Positions 18,081 through 27,198 are shown, counted from the first letter of the stretch. The stretch: DNA of 64,000 nucleotides from CBDBND01 sp965262665 (GCA_965262665.1 OZ253551.1:186001-250000); one strand, 5' to 3'. Notes: generated from the sequence alone by a model not told the origin. Numbers and translations: made by a program.

Positions 18081-18734
18081 CTATTTTAAGGTTATCGGAC
18101 CATCGCTTTGTTGCTTTATCAACGCGTCTTCCAGTTGCTGAATATAATCTCCGCGAACGACATTTGTGACCTGGAGTTCACCGACTCTTTTTTCCTGTCC
18201 GGCGAAAAAGCGTCCAAATCGCAACATATCTTTGGCCTGCCCCGCATCTGAAAAAGCCAGCAGATTTAGATTCGTCCATGGTGTTGGTTGAAAAACTGAC
18301 AAAGCATCGATGCGGTCCAGCGTTTTCAAAGCAAAGGCGTTGTCATTTCGCCAATACGCAGCACATAACGTATAATTTAAATCACCCAACACAGAAGCTG
18401 CATCGACAATTAGCTCAGCATCGTCGGTAAGGGCGGCATTGATCTTGACCATGGAGGGCGAAAAAAGTCTCACGCGATGATGCCAATCATCAGGGATTGA
18501 ATTGATGTTGGCACTGAGCAGTGCGGGCGGACCTTCAAGGGTGTCAGGATTAAAGGACTCAACAATCAAATCAGCGGGAATTTCGCAGCCAGAGAAATCA
18601 GGCGCCAACATGACACGCCAATTGGCCAAAACGAACTGTTCCATTTGAGCGGGATGGGATGCGGACAGAAATATACCAACTGGCGGTGGCGACATTTCCT
18701 GCTGGGCAAAAATAATGGGGATGTCGTCACTCAT
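18081..18734 (-). CDS. Uncharacterised protein downstream of a TPR-GT9 gene
   Basis: 217 residues. No family recognised. It begins MSDDIPIIFAQQEMSPPPVG, contains HPAQMEQFVLANWRVMLAPD and the helical KTLDRIDALSVFQPTPWTNL, and ends with a coil QQLEDALIKQQ. No export signal. It starts 26 bp after the TPR-GT9 gene on the same strand and ends 7 bp from the convergent OGT gene, so it belongs to that operon. A role in surface-glycan transfer is only an inference from position. Confidence 0.5.
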   Translation of the reverse strand: MSDDIPIIFAQQEMSPPPVGIFLSASHPAQMEQFVLANWRVMLAPDFSGCEIPADLIVESFNPDTLEGPPALLSANINSIPDDWHHRVRLFSPSMVKINAALTDDAELIVDAASVLGDLNYTLCAAYWRNDNAFALKTLDRIDALSVFQPTPWTNLNLLAFSDAGQAKDMLRFGRFFAGQEKRVGELQVTNVVRGDYIQQLEDALIKQQSDGPITLK

Positions 18735-18760
18735 TTAGGTCCGAATCTCCTTCACCTTCT

Positions 18761-20316
18761 TTATACCTTAGATACGCGTTCTGATAAGGCTGCAGCAACC
18801 TCAGACATTGTGTCGTCCCAAATTTTGATTTTACTGCCCCGAAATATTCGCATGGTTGGATACCACAGCGAGTCAGAGCGATCGGTTAACCATCGCCAAT
18901 CTTTCGCGGAAGAAACAATCAACCAAATGGGTTTGCCAAGCGCGCCCGTTAAGTGAGCCACAGCCGTATCGACTGATATAATCAGATCCAATTCCGAAAT
19001 AAGCGCCGCTGTCGCCGAAAAATCGGTCAATGAAGAACTAGCATCATGCAAGTTTTGAGCCTCTGGCACTGACGCGATTTCTGCACCGTCCAACCCTACC
19101 TGCAGGCTGATGAATTGGACACCATCTGTTTCCAAGACAGGCGCCCAATTTTTCAAAGCAATAGATCGATACCGATCTGATTCGTGTTTCGGATTTCCGC
19201 GCCGTACAATGCCGATTTTGAAATCACTGATCGGTAAAGAGAAGGAATAGGTATTAACCGGCACTGAAAGATAAGGTGATTCGTGCGGTATGGTTTCCAG
19301 TGTCGTGCCGAGCACGGCGGGCAATGACATAATGGGTAACCAATAATCATAGCCACTTGAATCTTGACCGGGTTTCAAGACCTGATCCACTCCAACTGCG
19401 GTCGACATCAATTCAGTGAGACTCTCTTGCACTTCAATGCCGACCACGGCTCCTGTGTCCGCAATACTCTTTGCGTATCGCACCATTTGAATGGTGTCAC
19501 CCAATCCCTGTTCAGCCACTAAGAGTAATTTTTTATCTGTAAGGGTTTCGCCTTGCCAGCGCGGTGTGGGACGAACAGGTGGATTAAATCCAGATCGTTT
19601 GAAACGCCATTCTGACCGGGCAAACCCATCCTCAAGGTTACCTTGCAGGAGTTCGGGATTTGCCAAATTCCATTGCGCGTCGACAAATTCGGGATGACGC
19701 TCGATGACATGCCGCAGACAGCGGTCGGCTGCATCTAAATAGCCCCGAAATCTATAAACCAGGGCAAGGTTCACTAGTGGCCGCGGCGCATGGGGATCGA
19801 GCTTGGCGGCTTGGCGAAACCACCGCTCCGCTGCTTTGAGATTGCCTTTACTGAACATGACAACACCGCGGTTGAAAATTGCATCGACGCGGCGGCCATC
19901 CTTTGACGCGATTTTTAAATAGATCTGGTCGGCTTTGTGAAGATTACCCTGTTTTTGCAGCAGTACCGCCTTATCAAACAGTGCCGGTTCATGCTCAGGT
20001 TCAATCCTAAGGGCGGTTTCAAGAGCTTGCTCAGCCTTATCTGCATGACCCAACTCTCTATAGGCGACGGCAAGTCCATGGTGGACGTCGGCTTCCTTGC
20101 TAACTGTTCAACCGCAATACTAAAATAAGATAGCGCCGTTTGAGGACTCCCTTCGGCTAACGAGATGGCTGCCATTTGGGTCAGAGCCTCCAAATTCGAT
20201 TCGTCGATTTTTAATACACCTTGATAGAGAGATTTGGCCTTGGCCATGGCGTTAGCCGTAACGGCCGCACCAGCGTCCTCTAAAAAGCCTTCGATCAAAC
20301 CTGTCTCATCTGTCAT
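18761..20316 (-). pseudogene. TPR protein with GT9/heptosyltransferase-like domain, frameshifted
   Basis: The N-terminal TPR region starts at 20316 (MTDETGLIEGFLEDAGAAVT). The frame then breaks near 20096-20100, where AGCAAGGAAG on the coding strand would need one more A (AGCAAAGGAAG) to read EQLAKEADVHHGLAVAYREL and join the main 18761-20053 frame. That frame has four more TPRs and a GT9-like region: LLLVAEQGLGDTIQMVRYAK, FKIGIVRRGNPKHESDRYRS and LDLIISVDTAVAHLTGALGK. It is the usual 'TPR-ADP-heptose transferase-like' architecture of about 517 residues. A one-base loss in an A run is the likely cause; a sequencing error is possible. Confidence 0.8.
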
Positions 20317-20507
20317 GAGGTGGATTATTATGCCCTAAGGCTCTTTAGGCCAAGCTTGGCACCATCGGCGTTGCTGAAAAGGTATTTCGGTGTGATCGCT
20401 TACTTGGACCGGTCGCAACAATGACAAGGGCCGCTCTTGACCGCGCCGGACAAAGCCATGCGGATGGCGATCTCGAGACCGCAGAAGAGATTTATCGAGA
20501 CATCCTA

Positions 20508-21566
20508 GAGCATTTCCGATTTATTCTGACGCATAGCCGTCAGCAACCAAGAAGTTCCTGCAGTGCTCGTGATTGAAGAGGCCGCAGACGTTACCGGCGG
20601 CTTTCCACAGATCATCGATGGTGCGGGGTTTTAAGCGCTTCATGTGAGCTTTGAACTTTGAAAATGCGAGCTCGATCGGGTTGAAGTCCGGCGCATAGGG
20701 TGGCAGGAACAAAAGCCATGCGCCCCGCTTTTCAACCGCCCGCCTGGCACCGTCGCGTTTGTCGGCCGGCAGATTGCCGGGGACAACAACAGCGCCTTTT
20801 TGAAGGGTCGGGGCGCGTTGCGTTTTGATGTACTGCTCGAATGCATCACCGTCCATGGCGCCCTCGATCAAATCAGGGCACCCAGGGCGCGGTCAGGCCG
20901 TCACCGCGCAATCCGGCAATGAAGGTCATGGTTTTCCAATGACCATGGGGAATGGCGGCAACCATCCGCTGGCCGCTGGGACAGCGCCCCCGCAGGCGCG
21001 CCATTTTGGTATTGATACTTGTTTCGTCAAGGAACACGATCCTGCCGACCCGCTCGGGATGGGCCGGGAGCCGGGCCTGACGTTGGCGCCAAACCACGCG
21101 TGCTGCCTGCCCATCCGCGCGTTCCTGTTCACTGGCGTGGGCGGTTTTTTTAAAGCTGATCTTGCGCGCGCGGAACCAGTCATTAATCGTCGAAGTCGGC
21201 GCAATCACTTGGTGAACTTCGTCCAAACGCTCAGACAGCTCTTGCAGTGTCGGGTCTGGCGTCTCCTTAATCCAGCGCAGGATATCCTCGCCGTCAAGGA
21301 TCAAGACGGCGCTGGCGCGACGGCCGTGGCTTGACCGCGACAGTCCCCTCGTCTTCATATCGCCCGCCATCCCGCACCGCCGAGCTTGCGCTCACCTCAA
21401 AAAGGGCCGCCGCCTGACGGCGCGACATGCCCGACGCCACTTTCCTCGCCAAACGAATACGCAGGTCTTCCGATACAGCCACGATGCCCCCGCCAAAGCG
21501 GCTATCGAATCAGTCCGCCAAGACCATGACAACAAAATTTTGATTCATTCAACCTCGGAAACGCTC
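20508..21566 (-). mobile_element. IS630-family insertion sequence, 1059 bp (copy A)
   Basis: The ends are GAGCATTTCCGA (20508) and the complement of GAGCGTTTCCGAGG (ending 21566), flanked by duplicated TA (20506-20507 and 21567-21568), the IS630/Tc1 target. It is nearly identical to copy B at 52158-53219. The three-base length difference is accounted for by one extra C here (GCCGTCAAGG, about 21294) and four extra bases in copy B. Confidence 0.93.
20521..21482 (-). pseudogene. IS630 transposase, copy A
   Basis: An N-terminal helix-turn-helix (RLARKVASGMSRRQAAALFE), a second HTH/linker (LSERLDEVHQVIAPTSTIND), first Asp in RIVFLDETSINTKM and a C-terminal part with LFLPPYAPDFNPIELAFSKF (catalytic Glu). 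One extra C near 21294 puts the HTH out of frame with the core. A second break, after TAPWVP at 20873, is shared with copy B and is probably the normal minus-one frameshift of this IS. Because of the extra C, copy A should not make a full transposase. Confidence 0.88.
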
Positions 21567-22423
21567 TAGCTCGTGAACCCAGTTCAGCAGGAGCGCTAAT
21601 GGGTCTTGGGCTGATTGCGTTTGATCGCAACCAGTTGGACTCCGCGATTGGCCTGCTCAAACAAGCGGCACAGGCCGATCCGGAGGATGTCAGTATTCTC
21701 ATTGCGCTTGGTGTCGCCTTTGTCGAATCTGGATTGCCAGTAAAGGCGACGACGATATTCGCAGAGACCGTCAAGCGCACACCGGCAGATATAACACCGC
21801 GCCTTCACTTGACCCATGCATTTTTGGCATTGGAGCGGGACAAGGATGCGCTCGAGATTCTTAAGCAGACCGTTGACGATTTTCCTACGGCCTCCGAAGC
21901 TTGGACCTTAAAAGGTCGTGCTGAACGGCGCTTGAGTGAAATTAAACAAGCGTACCTAAGCTTTCAGCAAGCTGCCCGATTGGCACCAAACGATCCCAAC
22001 ATCCTGAATGACTATGGAGTCGCTTGCCGTGCAATGGGCTATTACCAGGAAGCCGAGGTACATTATAGGGCTGCACTGGTCTTAGACCCATCGTTCGCGA
22101 TAGCTCTCGCCAACCTTGGTAATGTGCTTGATCTACTGGGCGATACAGAGTCGGCTCGACTGACACTACAACAGGCTGTGGAAATGGACCCGGCCACACC
22201 AGATGCGTTGTATAATTTGGCTTGCGTCCTGACGAAACTTGAACAGCCCGAACAAGCTCTTCCCATTTTTGAGAACCTGATCGAATCCGACTCGAGCCGA
22301 TGGGATGTTTTAACCAACCTGGGTGTGACCAACCTCGCTATGGGTGATTTGACCGGTGCAGAGACCGCACTCAGGCAGTCACTTTAACTGAATCCTGGCA
22401 ATCCTGAAGCCCATTACAACCTA

Positions 22424-22712
22424 GAGCAGATTCAATTTAGTCCCGATCATATCCGGCGGCGGCGAAGTAGTTTTCGCATTCGGTTGAGGTGAAGGCGTCG
22501 ATGGCCTCGGCAATGGCGTCCCACAGGTCGTCGACGGTTCTGGCGGCGGCCTTTCTCAGGAGCGCCTTGAGTTTGGCGAAGGCCATCTCGATCAGGTTGC
22601 AGTCGGGACTGTAGGGCGGCAGATACAGCAGGGTTGCGCCGGCGGCTTCGATGGCCTGGCGGATGCCAGCGACTGACGTTGCTCCCAAAATCCGGACCAG
22701 GTGGTTCTTCAC
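22424..22712 (-). mobile_element. 3' fragment of a second IS630-type element
   Basis: It starts at a TA target (22422-22423) with GAGCAGATTCAATTTAG and encodes on the minus strand the transposase C-terminus: RQAIEAAGATLLYLPPYSPD, EMAFAKLKALLRKAAARTVD and ending FAAAGYDRD. About 75 residues match; the stretch 22660-22712 is not recognisable. The same sequence recurs as a 37-bp scrap at 34263-34300. The rest of the IS is missing, replaced by IS3 sequence. Confidence 0.8.
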
Positions 22713-22998
22713 CTATGCGGCCTGATCGATGGTCATATCTCTCCTGGCCTGTGCCGGCGTCCGGTAGCCGATGCTCGAGTGGCGCCGTCGTTGGTTATAG
22801 AAGATCTCGATGTACTCGAATAGCGCAGCCCTGGCCTCGCGCCGGGTACGAAACGGGTACGGTGCACGAGTTCGGTCTTGAGAGACCCAAAGAAGCTCTC
22901 CATGGGGGCATTGTCGAGGCAATTCCCCTTGCGGCTCATGGCGGCCTTGATGCCGTGGAGGCGGAGCAGTTTGCGGTCGTCACCGCAGGCATATTGGG
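22713..22998 (-). mobile_element. IS3-family orfB 3' fragment, frameshifted
   Basis: The minus strand encodes RKLLRLHGIKAAMSRKGNCL, DNAPMESFFGSLKTELVHRT and, in another frame, REARAALFEYIEIFYNQRRR followed by HSSIGYRTPAQARRDM, the C-terminal third of an IS3-type integrase with the catalytic Glu (PMESFF). The two parts are out of frame near 22855. Left and right ends are lost. Confidence 0.85.
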
Positions 22999-23474
22999 CG
23001 GGTTCAACCGGTCGTCGCAACACGTTCAGTTTGACTGGCCTGCAAGCACTGGTCCAGAGCTTCGGCGGGAGTTCTCCATCCGAGGGTCTTGCGGGGCCGT
23101 GTATTGAGCGCGTCAGCAACAACTGCGAGTACGTCCGGACTGTGTGCGCTCAGATCGGTTCCTTTCGGGAAGTACTGTCGAAGCAATCCATTGGTGTTCT
23201 CGTTCGTTCCGCGTTGCCAAGGGCTGTGCGGTTCGCAGAAGTAGACGGGAAGGCCGGTTGCGATCTGCAGATCCGCATGCCTGGCCATCTCTGCTCCCTG
23301 GTCCCAGGTCAGCGAGCGGCGAAGCTGCGCTGGCAATGTCGTGATCGTCCGGGCGATGGCATCGCGAACCGCTTCAGCCCCATGCTCGCTCCAGCCGGCA
23401 AGCAATATGACGTATGCCTCTTCCCTGAGCGCGCAGAAGAGCAATCTCCTCACGTTCCTCGAAAGACAGGTAAC
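22999..23474 (-). mobile_element. IS30-family transposase fragment with internal deletion
   Basis: On the minus strand a short N-terminal piece (YLSFEEREEIALLRAQG, 23470 to about 23415) is joined directly to the C-terminal core: RSLTWDQGAEMARHADLQIA, YFCEPHSPWQRGTNENTNGL, LRQYFPKGTDLSAHS and LNTRPRKTLGWRTPAEALDQ, with its catalytic Glu in NENTNG. About 150 middle residues are missing. It abuts the flgE piece on its right. Confidence 0.85.
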
Positions 23475-23870
23475 GTCCTGACAGCGGCTTGGCCGATTGC
23501 GATAAATGTGCTGGTGGCATGCCGCCCGACCTCCGGAACCACCTCGAGCCTAATCGGCTGCAGATTGCGGTTGTCGATGACGTTATCGTTGATCAGCACC
23601 CGGTCGCCCTGTTCGTCGACGTAGGCCTTCATAAACGTATCGTTGCCGATCTGGACCTGGGTGGCACCGTTGCTGCCGTCAAAAAAGCTCAAGGGCCAGC
23701 CCTGCATGTAAAATCCGCCGACGTTTTGCAGGAAGCCTTCCTGGTCAACCCGGAATGAACCGGCGCGCGTGAACGCGAACTGGTCACCAGTTTCCGGTTG
23801 TGCCGCTTCGTTGGTGACGAAGAAACCCTGACCGGAAAGTGCGATGTCCGTGGAGGCGGTCGTGGCTTGT
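23475..23870 (-). pseudogene. flgE: flgE, N-terminal-side segment, inverted relative to its other half
   Basis: Read on the minus strand, this stretch gives LLQATTASTDIALSGQGFFV, FAFTRAGSFRVDQEGFLQNV and GGFYMQGWPLS, the conserved Flg_bb_rod/FlgE region at residues about 60-130 of the hook protein, then a less conserved D1/D2 part (QVQIGNDTFMKAYVDEQGDR, LQPIRLEVVPEVG). The true start (first ~60 residues) is absent. The segment abuts, head to head, the plus-strand C-terminal part at 23871. A single gene has therefore been cut and part of it inverted. Confidence 0.8.
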
Positions 23871-24250
23871 AGGAGACCTTGCAGGTCAAGTTCGGCAACT
23901 TCGCTGGGGTGTCCATTGGACAGGACGGCATCGTTACAGCTCTGTTCGACAACGGTGTGGCACGTCCGGTGTTTATGGTTCCTGTAGCCACGTTTACCAA
24001 TCCAAATGGCTTGAGCAGCATCAGTGGCAACGTTTGGCTCTCAACCGACTTCTCAGGCAACCCGGTATTGCGCGAAGCGGGCGATGCCGGAGCTGGTTCA
24101 GTCAATGCTGCTGCCCTGGAATCCTCAACCGTCGACTTGGGTCAGGAATTCACTCGGATGATTACCACCCAGCGGGCCTACTCGTCCGCCGCCAAGGTGA
24201 TCACCACATCCGACGAAATGCTCGACGAGCTCTTGCGGATCAAGCGTTAA
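23871..24250 (+). pseudogene. flgE: flgE, C-terminal segment (flagellar hook protein)
   Basis: About 125 residues with the complete FlgE C-terminus: VKFGNFAGVSIGQDGIVTAL, FMVPVATFTNPNGLSSISGN, LREAGDAGAGSVNAAALESS, TVDLGQEFTRMITTQRAYSS and AKVITTSDEMLDELLRIKR. It lacks its own start (first residues LQVKFG at the inversion point). It ends in a normal stop followed by a strong terminator. It cannot yield a hook without the other half in the same strand and frame. Confidence 0.88.
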
Positions 24251-24276
24251 GTCTGACTCATCACATACCTAATTCA

Positions 24277-24304
24277 AACCCCGGACCTTGGTCCGGGGTT
24301 TTTA
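24277..24304 (+). terminator. Rho-independent terminator after flgE
   Basis: A perfect 10-bp stem AACCCCGGAC / GTCCGGGGTT with a four-base loop CTTG, followed by TTTATTTG. It lies 27 bp after the flgE stop on the same strand, so it is the native end of that transcript. Confidence 0.85.
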
Positions 24305-24331
24305 TTTGCGCAGTGCCAATACGCAAGGCGT

Positions 24332-24422
24332 TCACGCCGCCTTCGATGGCATAATGTCGGCAAGAAGCCGCTCAATGTCGCGTTTGGCCGCGGTCCGGCC
24401 TTCTTTTGAAATGACGAACAGC
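24332..24422 (-). pseudogene. C-terminal 30 codons of an unidentified gene
   Basis: Read on the minus strand, LFVISKEGRTAAKRDIERLL then ADIMPSKAA and a TGA at 24332-24334. The upstream part is cut by the ISAs1 end at 24423. Too short to assign. It converges on flgE with the terminator in between. Confidence 0.4.
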
Positions 24423-25237
24423 CAGGGCAATCGGGTGAAAAAGTGCGTGACAATGTGTTGATGTGCTGAATCTATCGAAGACCTCCGATTCGGTATGGGA
24501 GGTTATGATGGAGAGTTCGGGCGCATTCGCGGAAGCCGTTGTCTTTCTTGATCATTTTGAGGATCTTGCGGACCCTCGCCAACGGGGCAAAGTGGTCTAT
24601 CCGCTTGATGAGGTGCTGCTGCTTTGCCTATTGGCGGTGCTGGCGGGCGCCGACAGCATTGTCGATATTGCCCGTTTCGGCGACAAGAAACGCGATCTTC
24701 TACGCCGCTTCCGGCCGTTTTCCGATGGCACGCCGTCCCACGACCAACTGGGCACGATCCTTGCCATCCTGGATGCGCGGATGTTCCAACAGTGCTTCGT
24801 CGCCTGGGTTGAGCGAGGATATCGCCTGGCTCCAGCAGCGCCATGGCTGGCCGGGGCTGGCCGGGGCTGGCCGGGGCTGGCCGGGGCTGGCCGGGGCTGG
24901 CCGGGGCTGGCCGGGGCTGGCCGGGGCTGGCCGGGGCTGAAATCCGTCATCGCGGTCGAAAGCACGCGCGAGATCGGCGACAAGACCGAGCACGAGACCC
25001 GACTCTACATCTCATCGCTCGATCTCGCGGCGGCGCAACTAGGCCCAATTATCCGCTCACGGGACGGCCCCGGTCATGGCCACTGGGCGATAGAGAACAG
25101 CTTGCACTGGGTCATGGACATGGTCTTTCGCGATGACGAATACCGCCTGCGTACCGATCACGCCCCGGCCAACTTCACCACCATCAAGCACATGGCACAA
25201 AACCTCATACGACGAGACCCCGGCAAGGACTCCCTAA
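24423..25237 (+). mobile_element. ISAs1-family element, rearranged and truncated (copy A)
   Basis: The left end CAGGGCAATCGGGTGA equals that of copy B at 62407. The transposase starts with AVVFLDHFEDLADPRQRGKV and VYPLDEVLLLCLLAVLAGAD up to MFQQCFVAWV. About 130 residues with the catalytic IDGKT part are then deleted, and the frame resumes with EDIAWLQQRHGWPGL, ESTREIGDKTEHETRLYIS and the C-terminal NSLHWVMDMVFRDDEYRLRT. The 10-bp repeat array (24851-24939) is inserted within this. IS5 copy B cuts it at 25237. It also holds a 22-base patch identical to IS5 sequence at 25057-25079. Inactive. Confidence 0.85.
24851..24939 (+). repeat. Tandem array of a 10-bp unit (8.9 copies)
   Basis: The unit CCGGGGCTGG is repeated eight times without error (24851-24930), plus nine bases of a ninth copy. 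The parent IS sequence has one occurrence of the unit in the context WPGL, so 80 bp were added, probably by slippage. Because 10 is not a multiple of three, every reading frame across it gives the same 10-residue pattern (WPGLAGAGRG on the plus strand). These translations are not a protein domain. Confidence 0.95.
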
Positions 25238-26306
25238 GAGGCCGTTTCGAAAGGGGTTGAGTGGCCGGTGTCGATGTGATTCCAGGAAGGTTGCTGAAAC
25301 CGATCTGGAGCCGCCATGTGGACGCCGACCACCCGAGAGCAGCATAGCCGCAAGGCGCTGCGTTATCAGACTGATTTGACCGATGCGGAGTGGGTTGTGA
25401 TCGAGCCTCATTTGCCTCCGGCTCATGGCACGGGACGGCCCCGGTCATGGCCGATGCGAGAGATCGTCAACGGCATTTTCTACGTGATGCGGGCTGGCTG
25501 CCCTTGGCGCTTGCTGCCAAGCGATTTACCACCGTGGGGCACGATCTATCGCTGGTTCGCTAAGTTCCGCGACGACGGCTCCTTGAGAAGATCAACCACT
25601 TTCTGGTCATGGCCGATCGCGAGCGGGTCGGACGCGAGGCCAGCCCGAGCTGAAACCGATCTCCTTGCATAGCCGCAAGGCGCTGCGTTATCAGACTGAT
25701 TTGACCGCTGCGGAGTGGGTTGTGATCGAGCCTCATTTGCCTCCGGCTCATGGCACGGGACGGCCCCGGTCATGGCCGATCGCGAGCGGGTCGGACGCGA
25801 GGCCAGCCCGAGCGGCGCGATTATCGACAGCCAGAGCGTCAAGACGACCGAGGCTGGTGGCCCCCGCGGCTACGATGCGGGCAAGAAGATCAAGGGGCGC
25901 AAGCGCCACGCGCTGGTCGACACCGACGGGCGCGGCCTCGTGCTCGAGGCGCATCCGGCGAGTATCCAGGACCGCGATGGTGGCGGGCCGCTGCTGTGCG
26001 CCTCACGCGGCTCGTTTCCGTTCATCGAGAAGGTCTTTGCCGACAGCGGCTACGCCGGCGAGAAGGTCGCCACGGCCACCATGATCGCCGTCGAGATCGT
26101 GCGCAAAAGCCCCGATCAGGTCGGCTTCGCCGTCCAACCGCGCCGCTGGGTCGTGGAGCACTTCTTCGCCTGGATCAACCGCAACCGGCGACTGGCAAAG
26201 GACTTCGAGGCCACCATCGCCTCGGCCCGCGCCTTCCTCTACGCCGCCTCCGTCATGCTCCTCGTCCGCAGATTGGCCCGAGCCGCATGACTTTCGAAAC
26301 CGACTC
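25238..26306 (+). mobile_element. IS5-family element with internal duplication and deletions (copy B)
   Basis: The outer ends match copy A (GAGGCCGTTTCGAAA at 25238; TTTCGAAACCGACTC ending 26306). The order inside is the 5' end and transposase codons from 25316 to about 25652, then a second start of the transposase (25670-25775) lacking the first ~12 codons, then a jump at GGTCATGGCCGAT (a direct repeat present twice in the normal gene) to the rest of the core, ending at 26290 with RRLARAA. Flanking triplets differ (TAA left, TTA right), so this is not a simple insertion; recombination between copies is likely. It lies right after the nadC stop codon. The longest uninterrupted core frame (25715-26290) keeps all three acidic residues. 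Confidence 0.88.
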
Positions 26307-27167
26307 TTAGGGATTTTTGAAGTCCAAGCCCACATCCAAACAGGGCGCTGAATGGGTGATCCAGCCGACGGAAATGATACCGACACCGCTTTCGGCAACG
26401 GCTGCGATGGTATCCACCGTAATAGACCCTGACGCTTCCACAATTGCCCGGCCATCGACGAGTTTCACCGCTTCTCGCATGGTGGCGGGGTCCATGTTAT
26501 CGAGCATGATGACATCGGTTCCTGCGTCTAGCGCTGGTTCGATCTGATCCATGCGGTCCACTTCCACCTCGATCTTCACCATATGCCCCGCTTTTGATTT
26601 TGCCCGGCGCACAGCGTCTGCAACACCGTTGGCAGTGACGATGTGATTGTCCTTGATGAGTAGACCGTCACCCAAACCAAACCGATGATTGAAACCGCCG
26701 CCGCAACGCACCGCGTATTTTTCTAACGCGCGGAGGCCGGGCGTCGTTTTTCGGGTGCAGCAAATACGCGCAGCAGTGTGGGCAACCGCATCAACCAGTT
26801 TACGGGTTTCCGTCGCAATGCCAGACAGATGTCCGAGAAAGTTAAGCGCGGTGCGCTCAGCGGTAAGAATTGTGCGTGCGTTCCCTTTTATTTCAAGCAC
26901 CGCAGTGCCAGCCGAGACACCGTCGCCATCATCGGTATGAAAATCGATTGTGAGACTGGAATCGATCAACGCAAAAGCCCGGGCTGCTACATCAAGCCCG
27001 GCAATGACCCCCGCTTTGCGAGTTAAGATCTGGACGGCAGCTTCGGTGTCCGCATCAACTGTGAGGCTGGATGTGATATCACCCGCCGTACCAAGGTCTT
27101 CGGCCAATGCTGCCTGCACGCAGCGGTCAAGCAACGCATCCGGCAAGGGGAAAGCGGGAGCGGTCAC
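26307..27167 (-). CDS. nadC: Nicotinate-nucleotide diphosphorylase (carboxylating), quinolinate PRTase
   Basis: 286 residues, the normal length. It converts quinolinate and PRPP to nicotinate mononucleotide. Seen: ALAEDLGTAGDITSSLTVDA, LTAERTALNFLGHLSGIAT, the PRPP/quinolinate site CCTRKTTPGLRALEKYAVRC with GGGFNHRFGLGD, LLIKDNH, IEVEVD, and the C-terminal IVEASGSITVDTI with GVGIISVGWITHSAP. It lies 31 bp downstream of nadA in one operon. Its stop codon is formed at the exact edge of IS5 copy B, which begins at the next base. Confidence 0.95.
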   Translation of the reverse strand: MTAPAFPLPDALLDRCVQAALAEDLGTAGDITSSLTVDADTEAAVQILTRKAGVIAGLDVAARAFALIDSSLTIDFHTDDGDGVSAGTAVLEIKGNARTILTAERTALNFLGHLSGIATETRKLVDAVAHTAARICCTRKTTPGLRALEKYAVRCGGGFNHRFGLGDGLLIKDNHIVTANGVADAVRRAKSKAGHMVKIEVEVDRMDQIEPALDAGTDVIMLDNMDPATMREAVKLVDGRAIVEASGSITVDTIAAVAESGVGIISVGWITHSAPCLDVGLDFKNP

Positions 27168-27198
27168 AGGTGCACCAATTCACAATGAAGTCTGAAAA

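Larger units (their letters stand above)
20421..22423 (+). pseudogene. TPR-repeat protein split by IS630, with an in-frame stop and truncated 3' end
   Basis: The first 29 codons (MTRAALDRAGQSHADGDLET, AEEIYRDIL) are followed by IS630 at 20508-21566. Excision at the TA target gives a seamless EIYRDILAREPSSAGALMGL and continues through about eight TPRs (QLDSAIGLLKQAAQADPEDV, NDYGVACRAMGYYQEAEVHY, EMDPATPDALYNLACVL). A TAA at 22385-22387 interrupts the sequence, after which LNPGNPEAHYNL continues in frame until a second IS630-type fragment begins at 22424. Probably the TPR part of another TPR-glycosyltransferase. Three separate lesions. Confidence 0.85.

Noticed and set aside
24851..24939. The 10-bp repeat array as a CRISPR array or as a coding repeat protein (WPGLAGAGRG repeats)
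   Set aside because: The units are 10 bp with no spacers, and every frame on both strands gives a 10-residue repeat because of the period. It lies inside a broken transposase, so it is a slippage product.
24663..24993. Minus-strand proline-rich ORFs (SPGQPRPAPA repeats) as a surface protein
   Set aside because: They are complements of the 10-bp array and transposase coding sequence.
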